NCBI GenBank assembly: GCA_017979445.1
Contig: CM030704.1
Location: 16,351,658 to 16,415,657, forward strand
Direction: 5' to 3'
DNA: 64,000 nucleotides
DNA from: Akebia trifoliata
Lineage: Eukaryota; Streptophyta; Magnoliopsida; Ranunculales; Lardizabalaceae
This document shows, piece by piece, positions 44,889 to 56,363 of this stretch (position 1 is its first letter; each line of letters begins with the position of its first letter). The position numbers and the translations under genes are program-made. The notes under the pieces are model-generated. The model searched no databases. It was given only the letters and a program-made list of their open reading frames with translations, and was not told where the DNA came from.

Positions 44889-47821
44889 TGTAAAACCCCA
44901 AGTTTTTTATTCGTATCTCAAAGAAAATAAATAGTGAAAATTTTGAGAAAATCTTGAAAGTGAGACTTAGGGGTAAAACTTTAGGATGTTTCTGATCATT
45001 TTTTTATGAAATCTGACCTCACAATAGATTCAAAATGGTGAAAAAACATACTTTAGCCTATAAGCACGCTCAAATGCGAGTCCGAATAGAAAAGTTACAA
45101 AATCCTCGATTACCGAGTCGGACCAGGCTAAAATAATGACTTTTTGTTAGAGTAATAATTTTTAAAATTTGATCATACCATTGGATTCTTAAAAAAAAAT
45201 TATAAAACATGAACTATTTATTTGGCATTTTTGGAGCCCAAAAAGTCGAATTATCGTCAAAAATAAAAACGACGTCAATTTTAAGGTCAACATCGGGCCT
45301 AAACTGTAAATTTTTGTTAGACAAAGAATTTATAGAAATTGACCATACCATTAGATCCAGAACGAAAAATTAGACGAAATAGAGTATCATTCGTCACATT
45401 TGGAGTCCGAAAGGTCAATTTATTGTTGAACGAAACAATAGGTAAAATACCGATTCCGTCCCAAAATTTATATAAATAAATTTTTTAATTTTTGTTCTTA
45501 TTCATCGTCATCCCCAACCCATTCAAAATACCCACAATATTTAAATGATTTTTTTAATTTTTTTATCGATCTTCAACCCCAGATTCACTATAAAACCTAC
45601 TCAACTTCTTTTTGTTTCACCTTTTTTTTCATCCCGTATCGTCAAAAATTAGCTGTATATATATACGGGGGTTTCGAAACTTTGACCTCATATTTCGTTA
45701 GCTTCGAGGTTAAACCGTCTTCCGCCGTAGAAGGAAGAAAGGACGACGACATCGAGATCTTTAAAACCAATGGGTCAGATTCAAAAATCAGCCACTTTGA
45801 AGTCTGATCCATCTTAATTTTTGTGTCGTTCATCTCGATTTTCGCATACGCACTTCAATCCTTTCTCACTGAGATGTGAGGATTCCCAATCTCTATCGAT
45901 AACCGTAGATTTATGAAAATCGCATTTAGGATTTTATCAAAAATTTATTATATATTTTCAAAATATAGAATTATTTTTCGTTGTTCAAATTCACGTCAGA
46001 ATTTGCATATTTGATATGTTTAATTGTATTTTATAACAACTTATACGTGGGTAGGATATTTTACCAGGTTATTTACGTCAGTTGAGTCCTGTGCACTGCT
46101 CGGACCTCGTTTTGATATAAGTTTTGATACTTTTTCAATGTTATTGATAAAAATGAATTTTATAGTTGGAAAAACGATTTAATATTCAATGAACTCATAT
46201 TGAGTTGATGAATATCAAAAAGTGGATATTTTGTTTGAGTGATTGAAAATTGTAAAAATAAAAAAAGGGAAAAAGGGTATGAAACGGTAAAATGTCAGAG
46301 TCACACCCGAGGGGTGATGTCTACATTTTACGTTGTTGTGTTGTGTATAAATTGGTGAACGGATATCCAGGGATAATGTTACTGTTTGCATGTTTATTTA
46401 CTTTCTGTTAGCGCGAGGCGCTGTTTACTTTTCCGTTCTGTTATTTATTTTAGGCCGGGTGGTTACAATTATATGGTAGGAAATTAGATATTTATTTTCA
46501 ACTTTGTACTGTTAATTTCTCTTTTATTTTCAAATGAAAATAATATATATATATGTAACTATTTTGTGAGTTGTTAAAGAGTCTATGAATGCCTGAAGGG
46601 ATAGTGCGTCATATCATCCGGAGTGGTGTACTATCCTAGGATGTACGGTAGGGACAACCAAACTCATATGTGGTATGGGATGCGTATGAGAGTAGAGTCA
46701 CAATTGGAATCCGGATTTATTTCTCTCCATTTTTTCCAGTGAACTTGTAATGTAAAGGTGGTCGTATACGAATGATTTATATATTTGGTAATCACATGCA
46801 TGCTTGATAAGCATAGACAAAGATGATTAATCAATGATCACTAACAATCTATTGTTGTCGAACATTCTGACACATCGAAAAGATTGCTTACGGTCACATC
46901 AAACGGCTAGCCTGAGCTGGATAAATGGTCCCGCAAGTGTGGTAAACAGTGATCAACCACAAAATCAGGAACTAATACTTTATTATGAAACATCATGTCC
47001 CGACTGGGAGTAATCTAGTCGTGAATCCCAACTCTCTAATTTCACTACTCCACCATTGTGTATTATGTATCTGTTGCCTTATTTTGATATATAAAATTAA
47101 ATGCATGTTTACTATTTCTATTTGGTCAATTAGATTTGTGTAAAAAGAAAATACTATAGTGAGTACTGTTGATTGATGTAATGTGAGTTTTAAAATATTT
47201 AGTTGCTCATCCCTGGTTATATGTACCAGTTAATCGTAGTTTCTTCTGTAAAATTTTGCATATTTTAAAATGATTCAGTATGTTTATTTGCTCATGTTAG
47301 GAGAGGTTATTGATAGAAATTATTTGCTTTCCTACTAGGTAACCATTGTTACTCACCTTTTCCTTCTCCATTTTTTTTTAGTTTCAAATTTAGAGCTTGG
47401 CGAGGTTGGTATAGAACACGAATGAGGATCATCTGGTTGGTCAGATAGACAACTAAAGTCCGTCACCTGGTGAGTACTGGGGCTATACCCCCCTATTGGT
47501 ATCCGTTTCTCTAGGTAGTCTTATGGATTTTGTCTTGAGCATTAGGACTTTTGTTAGAGTGAGGATTATTTGTATAATCTTGTATTTTGGTTATCCTTCT
47601 GCACTCTGATCTATCGTATATTATTAGATGTATATAGGCTTCCGCTATTGTTATATTTTGTATGTATTTATGCAGGATATTGTATGTCATTTTTTAAGTA
47701 CAGGTTGAACGCCTTGGAATGCTAACATAAACAGAGGAGACCATGTCAAAATTTTGAGACGCTACCTTGTACCTCAAATTTTGACATGGAGCTTTGTGTT
47801 AGTGTTTGGCGGAGTACCACA
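44889..47821 (+). mobile_element. 3' LTR of the deleted Tekay/Del-like element (copy D), 2.93 kb
   Basis: It starts TGTAAAACCCCAAG and ends GGAGTACCACA, and is the reverse complement of the order in copies A-C. Shared words include 'cacccgaggggtgatgt' (46304-46320), 'ggcttccgctattg', 'gccgggtggttac' and 'gtgtttggcggagtacc'. No 5' LTR for it is found in the window. Flank AAATG at 47822 has no partner because the element's left end is lost. Confidence 0.85.
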
Positions 47822-48673
47822 AAATGTTTTGGTCAAATTTGACATTCTTATTTTTTTAATAAATTACTTTTCATCTTAATATTATCATTATTTTGTAGGG
47901 TTAAATAAATAGTTTTATTAAAATAGATCTTACTTTTACCCATAAAGATATCGATCATGATCTTATTTCCATTATATGTATGACTTATGTTGTTTAGTTT
48001 TGATTTTTTTTTATTTACATTAATTATATTAATCATTTTTTTTTGCACAGGTTTTTGGGAATGATTGAAAAGGCATAGTATGAGGAATGGGAGGTGGAAT
48101 TTCGAAGACTTCATTATGTTAGACAACTCCAAGTCGGAATCATACAGATAAGCTCGAGAATCAGTTTTTTAACGTCACTCAACTTATTCATACACTGATG
48201 AAGAATAAAGCATCTACATTTGAAATTGGAACTCCTTTTACTCAAGTAAGATGTAAAAACACTATAGTTTTGGAGATTGCTCATTTCATTTTTCCATTAA
48301 TATTTGTCATAAATAATGAATGTCAATTTACATATCTAATAATAAACAATAATTCTATTTTATAGGTGAGGTCGGATTCCACAGTGTAAAGAACCCCTAG
48401 TAGAACCACTACCATCTTTGGATAATCATAGGGTATGTCTATTGATAAACTTCAAAAGGAAAGAGATCTACAATAAAGGAACACGAGTGGGTCCCAAGAA
48501 CCCAAATGACGTCTAGTATCACTCGATTTGTATTGACGAGATAGTTGATCGTTCTGTGGCTTTAATGGATAGAAAAGGTGCCAAGGGTAGCTTATGAGAT
48601 ATGCTTATTGGTGAGGTGAATAAATGGCCTAGAAGTCATTGTCGTTTCCTTTGAGAAATTCTTGTTTTGTTAA
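47822..48673. other. Unassigned; possible 3' part of the CACTA element
   Basis: It lies between two LTRs and inside the putative CACTA element. Segments near 48050-48140 and 48360-48610 have coding-like composition (for example a broken GRIPQCKEPLVEPLPSLDN-like + frame) with intron-like T-rich parts between. No protein is recognised. Confidence 0.3.
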
Positions 48674-50462
48674 TGTAGACACGTGATTTATTCAATTTTG
48701 AATATATCAACCACTTTTTAGGGGTTTGGAGTCACCACCATTCGTATTTGAAATGGGTGTGAATGATCACCCGGATTGGATTTTTTTGAAAAATCATGTT
48801 TTTGGCATTTGATGACTTTCGTACGGATATGACTCATTTGGTCCAACTTTTGATTCAAGGTAAGGGGGTCCATTTTATGGAGTAGAGAAGGTGTTAGGCA
48901 CCCTACTCCATCTACCGTTGGTGATAACCTCAAACTCGGTCTATTTTTAAAAATAAAAATAAAATAAGAAAAAGAATCGAAAAATCTGATATATGCCCTC
49001 AAGTATGAGGGGCTTTGATGTTGGTTCAACCCATTGAAGGCACCCTTATTGAAAAATGGGTTCTTTGATGGTTCAAACCATGGTGGTGTGTGTGAAAGTG
49101 TATAGAAAGGGATGAGTAGAAGAGGGGAGTTGGAGGGGATGTTCTTTTGTCCAAACCCACCTTGCTCCTTTGTTGACTTTCTTTGACTGTTCTTGATGAA
49201 TCCTTTTGATCTTCTTGGATTTGCTTGAGAAGAAGTTGAGAGTTGAGAGTTGAAGGTAATGGAGGTGAGTTGAGAATTGAGAGTTTGAGAGTTGAGAGTA
49301 ATGAGGTGATTGAGAATTGAGAGTTTGAGAGTTGAGAGTAGTGAGGTGAATAGAGAATTTTTTTTTTTTAGAGAGTATTTTTTTCAAATTTGCATTAGGT
49401 AATGAGAGTTGAGAATGAGGGAGGTTTTATAGAGTTTGGGAGTTATTTTAGGGATAAGATGGGGTGAAATGAAGAGAAGTGGTAGAATGGTGTGGGGTTT
49501 AAGAAAAATGTGGGGGGTAAATTAGAGATGATTGAAGGGCATTTGTGTAAGAAGGGTAAATGGGTTGTTTTACAACCCAAATGGATTGGATCTTTCAACC
49601 CATTTGGGTTGAGTATTAGATGAAATAAAATAAATGATAGTGGTTGAGAGGATGAGATTGTGTAAGAGAGTAATTAATTGGTGAAGTGAGTTGAGGGGAT
49701 GGGATTTTAATTAAAAGAAGGGTTGTGTAAGAGGGTGGTTGATGATATTTTGGGAGGGTGTGGGAGATGATGCCATGTGTTAAAATGGGTGGAAATGAAG
49801 GGTTGAGATGAATTGATGGGAGAGTATGAGTGTTTGATTTGAGAGGAGGGGTGTGGGTTTAGATTGTAGGTATGGGTATTGTAGGGAATGATGAGGGTAG
49901 ATTAGAGGAAGGTATAGGTTAGGGATGTGGGTAGATTAGATTTTTTTAGGAAAAAGGTGATGGGTTTATGTGGGTAGATTAGGGGTAGGTATAGGTTAGG
50001 GGTGTGGGTAGATGATGTTTAGAGAAAAGGTGATGGAATAGGTTGGGGATGAGGGAGGTGAGTTGGGGTGTTGACATGTGTCCCACCTTGATGATTGTGG
50101 TGATTGGTTGTGATGCTGGGTTGGGTTGAGAATTGGGCTTGGGTAATGAGTTGGGCTTGGGTAGAGTGTTGGGTAGGTATAGTGTTGGATTGGACTTAGG
50201 TTGTGGGTCAAATATGAATGACTTTGAGTTGAATGGGTTCAGGTAATGGGTAGAATAAAAATGGGTTTGGACTTATGTTGGATTGAGTTGAAGAGTGTTG
50301 GGTGATGAGGAATTGGGGTCCATGGGCCACGTGGGAAGCCTTGGACCATTTATTGAAAGAAATAGAGGGCTTTTGGAGGTATGGGCTTTGAGGGCCCAAT
50401 CCGTTTTTTACTATCTTTTTGGGCATTTGCGTCGAGGGCCCTGTCAAATTTGGGTGTCTACA
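48674..50462 (+). mobile_element. Tat-type solo LTR, 1.79 kb
   Basis: Termini TGTAGACAC and GTGTCTACA are perfect inverted repeats of nine bases, and the flanks carry the 5 bp duplication GTTAA (48669-48673 and 50463-50467). There is no internal region. It has the Tat words GGAGTCACCACC (48728-48739) and GGTGTTAGGCACCC (48890-48903) and matches the LTR at 60974-62595 throughout. Short GAGAGTT direct repeats lie at 49226-49345 and a 39 bp hairpin at 49573-49611. Direction is inferred from the second copy. Confidence 0.9.
49573..49611. repeat. 16 bp-arm hairpin in the Tat-type solo LTR
   Basis: Arms CAACCCAAATGGATTG and CAACCCATTTGGGTTG pair around GATCTTT with one mismatch. The same hairpin at 61802-61840 in the other LTR is perfect. 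A small second hairpin (GGGTTGT/ACAACCC) overlaps its left side. Confidence 0.85.
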
Positions 50463-50504
50463 GTTAACATTTATGTAATACATTTTCATATGTAACTTTG
50501 ACTT

Positions 50505-50780
50505 ATATTATGGTAGATGTGATTGGACATGGGAGTAGATGAGATTGGGTATGGATATACGGATTTGGATGTAACGATGTGGATGTGGCAAGTGTAGATA
50601 GAAGACAAAATTTTATGTGACCCATTAAATTGTTTTTTTATTCTTCCTTCATAGTATGGAATTGAATGCTAATTAGTGTGGATGTGATTGTATACGACTG
50701 GATGAGATTGAATGTGGATATAGGGATTCGGATGTAATGGTGTGGAGTGGCAAGTGTAGGTTGAAGACTAATTTGGGCAT
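50505..50780 (+). repeat. Two diverged ~165 bp repeat units
   Basis: The order GATGTGATTG, GATGAGATTG, GGATAT, GGATTTGGATGTAA, GGCAAGTGTAG, GAAGAC occurs at about 50516-50612 and again at about 50676-50773 with ~80% agreement. Such repeats are common beside the subterminal region of CACTA elements. Confidence 0.7.
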
Positions 50781-50814
50781 AGCTCTGCAAATATAAACAA
50801 ATCAGTTTTGTTTC

Positions 50815-51116
50815 TGCTCAACAGAAATTCGATGGCCTAAAGTCGTCTAATTCTTCAGTAGTTCCCAGATTTCTACAATCAATGGTCATCAAATTTACAG
50901 ATTCAACAGTCCATAGCCATCGATTTTTTTTAAATTTGATGGCCCAAACCTGTCGAATTTATAGATTCAACAACTTTATAGCCGTCAATTTTATTTTCAA
51001 CAAGGACAATTTCGTTGGGATAATTCAATGAGCAAGACCATCGAATTTTATAGAATTCAGTAGTTTTGGGCCATCAAATATCAAGCATTTTAAAGTGAAA
51101 AAAAGTGGTGGTAGTG
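50815..51116 (-). repeat. CACTA-type right terminus candidate with subterminal repeats
   Basis: Motifs like those at 29632-29870 recur here in both directions: ATTCGATGGCC, GACCATCGAATT, TTTGATGGCCCAAA, TTTGGGCCATCAAA. The last bases GGTGGTAGTG (to 51116) read CACTACCACC from outside, i.e. a true CACTA end. The outer flank is ATT. With the left candidate it may bound one element, though the matching 3 bp duplication is not seen. Confidence 0.6.
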
Positions 51117-51231
51117 ATTGGTCATGTCGGGGGTCATGCTGGCAATGGCATGGTGGTGGTGGCATTGTGGTGGTGGTGATTGAATGGTTGCATAGTGGTG
51201 TTGGTGGTTTGTTTCTATTTCTGTTTTTGTG

Positions 51232-51232
<1 letters not shown>

Positions 51233-51264
<32 letters not shown>
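51233..51264. repeat. (TA)n microsatellite
   Basis: About 16 TA units run without interruption and pass into TGTATGTATATGG. GGT/GGTGGT-rich sequence lies just before it (51100-51215). The open frames across both are simple-sequence artefacts. Confidence 0.95.
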
Positions 51265-51273
<9 letters not shown>

Positions 51274-51319
51274 ATGGCCCTTCTTAGAGCAAAAACAAAA
51301 AAAAGGTTTAAAAAAAATA

Positions 51320-51669
51320 AATTTAGATATAACTCCAATTTTAGTAAAATCGACATTATATATGTTATATAATGACGGTTTAATTAAAACTTGACGTCAT
51401 ATAAGTCATATAACTTCATTTTTGGTAAAATCGACGTTGAATACATAAAAATAATTTAAAATAAAAAGTTTTATTGGTTAACATTCAACATCGGTTCATT
51501 AGAAATCGATGTGATTACTGAATATAATATCAGATTATAACGACATAATAACCTGGATTTTAAGACGTCGCTAGATTTAAATACCGATTTTTTTACCAAC
51601 GTTAGAGCGATGTTAAAAGAAAATTACGTCAGTTATAAACCAACGTTATAGGCTTTTCCCTTACTTGTG
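51320..51669 (-). repeat. Second, different CACTA-like terminus
   Basis: From outside the end reads CACAAGTAAGGGAAAAGCC, one or two changes from a CACTA...GGGAAAAG terminus, followed by inverted and direct copies of an AACGTTGG / ATCGACGTT / CGACGT motif over 350 bp. The motif differs from that of 50815-51116, so this is another CACTA family. The left side seems cut near the TA microsatellite; no second end was found. Confidence 0.5.
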
Positions 51670-52640
51670 TGCAAATTAATTGGATCAACCTAGGGGCCTA
51701 TTTATTAAATATTTGATCCGACTCGTATTAGTAACTTTACTAATTCTTAAGACTGTGATTTTTTTGGTACCTTCATATAGCAATCACCATTGAAAAACTC
51801 AAGTATGATAAGAAAGTAGTGAATGTGGTATTTTTGATAGTCTAAAACTTTTGTTAAGGTGAAAAGATATTAAGAAAGAAAAAGTTTAATAATTGGACTA
51901 ACAAGACTAAGTGGGGATTTAGAAAGAAATTCCCTCCCATAGGATGTATTAATTAAGTAAATTTTCTTATAATTTTTTTTAATCCCAGAATTAATTACCC
52001 CTGTCGTGTTCACAATCATAAAGTAGGAATGTAGGACTATCAATGTATAGAATTGAATTGGATCAAAGGCGGTTTATTGTCAATCCGATAAGGATTTGGG
52101 CTTAGAATGGATCCGATAATTAATTAAACTATAGATCAGACTCTCATTGGATTGGGTCTTCATCGGATCGGAATAATAATATCTTAACGTGATGCAATAA
52201 TACAATTGGATAGATCCAAACCCGATTTTGTTATAAAGTAATAAATTTCACATATTCAATGTAAAATAATATCGAGAAATGCTAAACTGACTTCACATGG
52301 TAAAAGGAAAAAAAATCAATGGTTCTATGCACACAACTCTATAATACTAATATACTTTCTCACATTTTATTGGATCAGGTTCTAACCAGATCAGAACATG
52401 ATTGAATCGGAGTCAATCCAATAAGATATCAAATCAGAACCTTACAAGAATCCAAATCCTCAATGTAGAACCAAAGTTATGACATCAAAATGGATCAGAT
52501 TTCGGGTCTGATCCGATTCTTTCATCAATTTTATTTTCGATAAGGACCATTTTGTCTCATAGAATCATTGACAAATGTGATTAGCTCCCTCTGCCTCATA
52601 TTCTCATTCAGACAAATGTGTTCTTTGTTCTGTCTCACTT
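51670..52640. other. Intergenic sequence upstream of MIR396
   Basis: AT-rich, with no domain or array. Words such as 'ggatcagattctaaccagatcagaac' and several 'ggatccgat' variants between 52050 and 52520 look like an old decayed repeat. The last 80 bases are CT-rich, as in many plant promoters. Confidence 0.4.
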
Positions 52641-52651
52641 ATTCTCTCTCT

Positions 52652-52657
52652 TATAAA
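52652..52657 (+). promoter_or_regulatory. TATA box of MIR396
   Basis: TATAAA stands in a CT-rich context (attctctctcttataaactc). Plant microRNA genes are transcribed by RNA polymerase II and usually have a TATA box; transcription would begin near 52682-52690, some 60 bases before the hairpin. Position and context are seen; function is inferred. Confidence 0.55.
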
Positions 52658-52747
52658 CTCATCAACTCTTTCTTTGCAAGAATATAAGATCTCTTGAGTT
52701 GAGAGGAGGAAGATGAGAAGAAGAAGAAAAAGAATTAAGAAGTCCTG

Positions 52748-52838
52748 TCATGTTTTTCCACGGCTTTCTTGAACTTCTCTTCTGTTAGGTTCTTAATACC
52801 CTTCTTAGAAGCTCAAGAAAGTCGTGGCAAGACATGGC
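52748..52838 (+). ncRNA. MIR396: MIR396 precursor hairpin (miR396 gene)
   Basis: The 5' arm at 52756-52776 begins TTCCACGGCTTTCTTGAAC and ends TT, the known 21-nt mature miR396 with G at position 7. The 3' arm at 52811-52831 begins GCTCAAGAAAGTCGTGG and forms the star strand. The arms pair with only one G-U, one A-C and a loose pair near the start, and pairing extends to CATGT/ACATG outside; the loop is about 30 nt. Such precise pairing in the right register is strong evidence of a functional precursor. miR396 directs cutting of mRNAs of growth-regulating factors (GRF), setting cell number in leaves and other organs. A TATA box lies 95 bp upstream. A GT splice-donor-like word (ATGGTAATT, near 52932-52940) could end the first exon of a spliced primary transcript. 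Transposon ends lie 1.1 kb upstream and 1.4 kb downstream. Confidence 0.93.
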
Positions 52839-54227
52839 TGAGTTAGGACTACAATGATCATCCGATTTACCCTTGTGGTGGCAGATTTGATGGATTGGAA
52901 GTTGCTTGATGAAGATCTATCTGCATGCATCATGGTAATTCTTAATTTCTTTTTTCTGATCAAATATTTCAGTTTTCCTTAAAGTTGACCCAAGTCACAA
53001 GCATCTTGTGTCCTGGATCTAATTATCTTATCAGAATTAGTGTAATTTAAAGAGAATTCCTTGAAATCTTTTAAGTTTTTATCTTCATACATATGAGGCA
53101 ACCAACAATTGCTAGCATGCATGAAGGAGAAGAAGGCACAATTATATTTTTTATTTTTAAATTTTTGAAGAAAACAATGGAAATTGTTGAATGAAATACT
53201 TTTTCTCATAATATATAGGGCAACACTTTGGTATCATGCGTGAAGGAAAGTATGACATTATAATGTCCATCTTAATTTCTATTTTATGTTTATTATTTTT
53301 CAATCACCGAGGCATCCAACCACTTAGAGTACTTGATTAATCCCCTCCCATGACACTCATTACGTAATTTTTGAGAAAAATCTCCAAGGGGGGCCCTTGT
53401 GGGGCAACTCAAATTCAAGAACTTTGCTTCTTGAGATATGATCTTGACCATCTCATAGATCCTTGGGATATTTTATTTTCTGTTTTAGATATAAGACGAA
53501 GAAAACCCATGATAGAAACAATTAAAAATTGTTTGAGAAGACAACATCTTTATTTTATTTTTAATTTTTTAATTTTGTGGTTTGGGTGGATGTGTTCAGA
53601 AAAGAGGTTATTTATTTATTACTTTTCTGACTATTCCTGCAAATTGATGAAATCTGTGTTATACGCAGAAAAAATCCCTTACTTTTTATTTAATGGGTAA
53701 TTTACCAAATAATTATCTGTATTTTGTTTATTACCAAGATATTACTAAATTATGCGTATTACCAAAACATTGATGTATTTTCTTAAAATGACCAAATAGC
53801 CTTCATAAAGTAGATGTCAGATTTGACATAAGAGAGAGAAGATAGAAGACAAAAGCTTCTTCTACAAGTTTTGTCTTCCATGTCCTTCCATTTTCTTCTT
53901 TTTCATCCTTCTCCATTTTCATCCATATGACCAATCGAACCTAATATCTTTTTACATTTTATTTTCCTTAATTTTTTTATACGTCTGAGGTTCGATTGAG
54001 GTTGAATGCATCATCTTCTTCTTCATCATTTTTTCCTTCTTCTTTATTTCATTTTTATTGTTGTACAAGGAGGCATTAATGAGTTGCTACGTAAGGTATT
54101 AAGTTGAATTGATTTTGACTTTGTTCAACTACCGAAGGAAGTGAATATTATTCTTCTCATACATTTAATTTGTGATTTCCATCCACGTTTTAAATGCAAG
54201 ATAATCAATGCCAACTTTATTGAAAAC
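52839..54227. other. Downstream flank of MIR396, no gene seen
   Basis: The first ~100 bp probably belong to the MIR396 primary transcript. Beyond it no coding domain is recognised; the 109-codon + frame at 53371-53700 has no family features. Simple CT-rich tracts occur at 53865-53930 and 54010-54060. Confidence 0.45.
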
Positions 54228-55019
54228 TGTAGACATCTTATTTTTTTATTTGCCTAATTCGACAATTCGTCACCTGGTTATTGTCGATTCTTAATGATGA
54301 GCGCAAAGAACTCAACAACTTGAGAGTTCTATTTCAATTTTTTTCATTTCTAGTCATTTCACCTCTTTCACTTGTTACAACTCGACATAGAAAATTACAC
54401 ACGCTTAGGACCACTACACCTTATGCTCGATTTTAGCAATTATGTACACCTAGATTCACGACAAGTTTCAATAATCTAAAGACCTCGCAATGCTAGGAAA
54501 ATGTAATCTCGAGACTTAGAAATAATCACGTTGGGACTGAAAGAAACCTCATACCAAAATTCATAAAATTCGCATAAAAGTGACAAAGTATGAAAATACC
54601 CTTCATAAATCTTTTATCTTCGAAAAGTCTCGAAAATACCATCATTGCCCTCAGAATATGAGTCAGAGTCTAACGGGACCTAAATCGGTGAAAATGAAGA
54701 AATTTACGAGAAATCGCAAAAATATCTGAAATACCCCTCGATGTCTGATTTTTACCTTGAGACCTCGATTCTTAGGAAAACATGATCGAAAATGAATTAT
54801 CGACAAATTTATGTGCATCAAGAAACTTAGCAAACTTACAATAAAAAAATTAAATTTTTTCACATGAAATGACGAAAAATAAATTGAAAATTTTATCCTT
54901 AATGACCAGATAGAAAATTTTAAGCTTTAGCTAAACAATTTGAAAATTTTTAACTCTATTTGAACAAATAAATTGAAAATTTTAACTTTAATTAAAAAAC
55001 TAAATGAAAAATTTTAAAA

Positions 55020-55515
55020 TTTAATGAACCAATCAAATTAAAACTTTGATCAACCAATCAAATCAAAAATTGAAACTCAATCAACCAATAAAATAACCTC
55101 AATCCAAATTTTTATTTTAACTAAATATTAAAATTTGTTGCCTTAATTAACCAACCAATATACAAATTAAACTTAAATCAACAAATCAAATCGAGCCTTA
55201 CTATTAAAAATTTAAGAACTTAAATTTAAGAACTTAAATCAACCAATCAAATCAAACGTCAATATTAAAATTTTAAGAACTTAAGTCAACCAATAAAATC
55301 ACGCCTTAAAATCTTAAGAATTTAAATCCACCAATCAAATCAAGCATTAGAATCTTAAGAACTTAAATCGGCCAATCAAATTGAGCATTAAAATCTTAAT
55401 TACCTAAATTGAATGCTCAAATCAAACCAATATTAAAATTTAACCTTAATTGTCCAATCAAACCAATATTAAAATTTAACCTTAATTGTCCAATCAAATT
55501 GAAAATTAAAATTAA
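55020..55515 (+). repeat. Array of CCAAT-containing words in the LTR
   Basis: About ten copies of (C)AACCAATCAAAT and close variants recur every 35-60 bases, alternating with 'aaaatcttaagaacttaaat' words. CCAAT is the binding site of the NF-Y factor in plant promoters. The array lies in the U3 (promoter) side of the LTR. A shorter version is at 23740-23780 in copy 1. Confidence 0.7.
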
Positions 55516-55969
55516 ACTCAATCGATTAATAGAGGACTACTGAATCGCGAATAACATGGGATCCCACATCATTTTACAAGAAATGTGAAGGAGAGGAATT
55601 TAAATAAATAAATAAAGGAAAAAATTTTCAAAATTAGAAATAAATCTAAACGTCCTTAGAAGAAACGTGGAGAAAAAAATGTTATAAAGAGAAGATTAAG
55701 AAATTGTTAGAAATAAATCCAACGTCCAAGAAATTTTTGAGAAAAGAGGAAACAAAAAATTAGAAAGTAGAGAAAAAAAAGAAACAAAATGTTATAAAGG
55801 AACGTTTTCCCTTTCTCCACGTGCTCCCTTTATCTCGATCCTCCACAGCTCCACAATCTCTTTCTCTCTTCTCCATCTCTACAACATTTTTTTTCACTCC
55901 CTTGAGGTTTCCTAACATGACTATAAAAGATAAGATAGAGAAGGTTCGAAGAAAAAGGAAAAGATGCCA

Positions 55970-56363
55970 ATAAGAACACGCCCCCAGCAGTAGTTAACGT
56001 TCTCCCTCTTCTTTTCCTCCACCACGCTCCAACATCTGCCAACGTTCTCCCTATTCTTCTTTTCCACCCCACCCGCAACAAGAGCCTTCATTCTCGTCTC
56101 TTCTTCTTCTCTACCACACCCTAGTAGCAACCTCATTGTTTTTTCCTCTTCTTCTCCACCATGCCCGAACATCAGCCTTATTATTTCTTCTTCTTCTTCT
56201 CCACCACACCCCCAACATGAGCCATCATTCTCGTCTCTTCTTCTTCTCTACCATATCTTAGCAGCAACTTCATTATTTCTTCCTCTTCTTCTCCACTATG
56301 CCCCAACATCAGCCTCATTACTTCTTCTTCTTCTCCACAACGCTCCCTCACGGTAGTCGTCAC
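55970..56363. repeat. Pyrimidine-rich tandem array, ~135 bp units
   Basis: Words such as CTCTTCTTCTCCACCA, CCCCAACATCAGCCTCATTA and TCGTCTCTTCTTCTTCTCTACCA repeat in order, the last at about 56095 and 56232. The minus strand is open with E-rich readings (GEEEEE), but these follow from the GAA-rich composition and are not a protein gene. Confidence 0.75.

Noticed and set aside
45118..45129. miR166-like word TCGGACCAGGCT
   Set aside because: Only the first 12 bases match; the sequence then departs, no pairing arm is nearby, and it lies inside LTR copy D.
37259..47821. Copies B and D as the LTR pair of the gag remnant
   Set aside because: They are in opposite orientation and differ greatly in divergence.
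51090..51394. Open frames on both strands across the GGT- and TA-rich segment
   Set aside because: Low-complexity translation (IYIYIY, HHH) of simple repeats.
53371..53700. 109-codon frame downstream of MIR396 as a gene
   Set aside because: No recognisable domain, AT-driven composition (F, L, I, Y rich) and no promoter or splice context.
55830..56363. Minus-strand glutamate-rich open frames
   Set aside because: They follow from a CTT/CCACC-rich tandem array in an LTR; there is no domain and the frames overlap one another.
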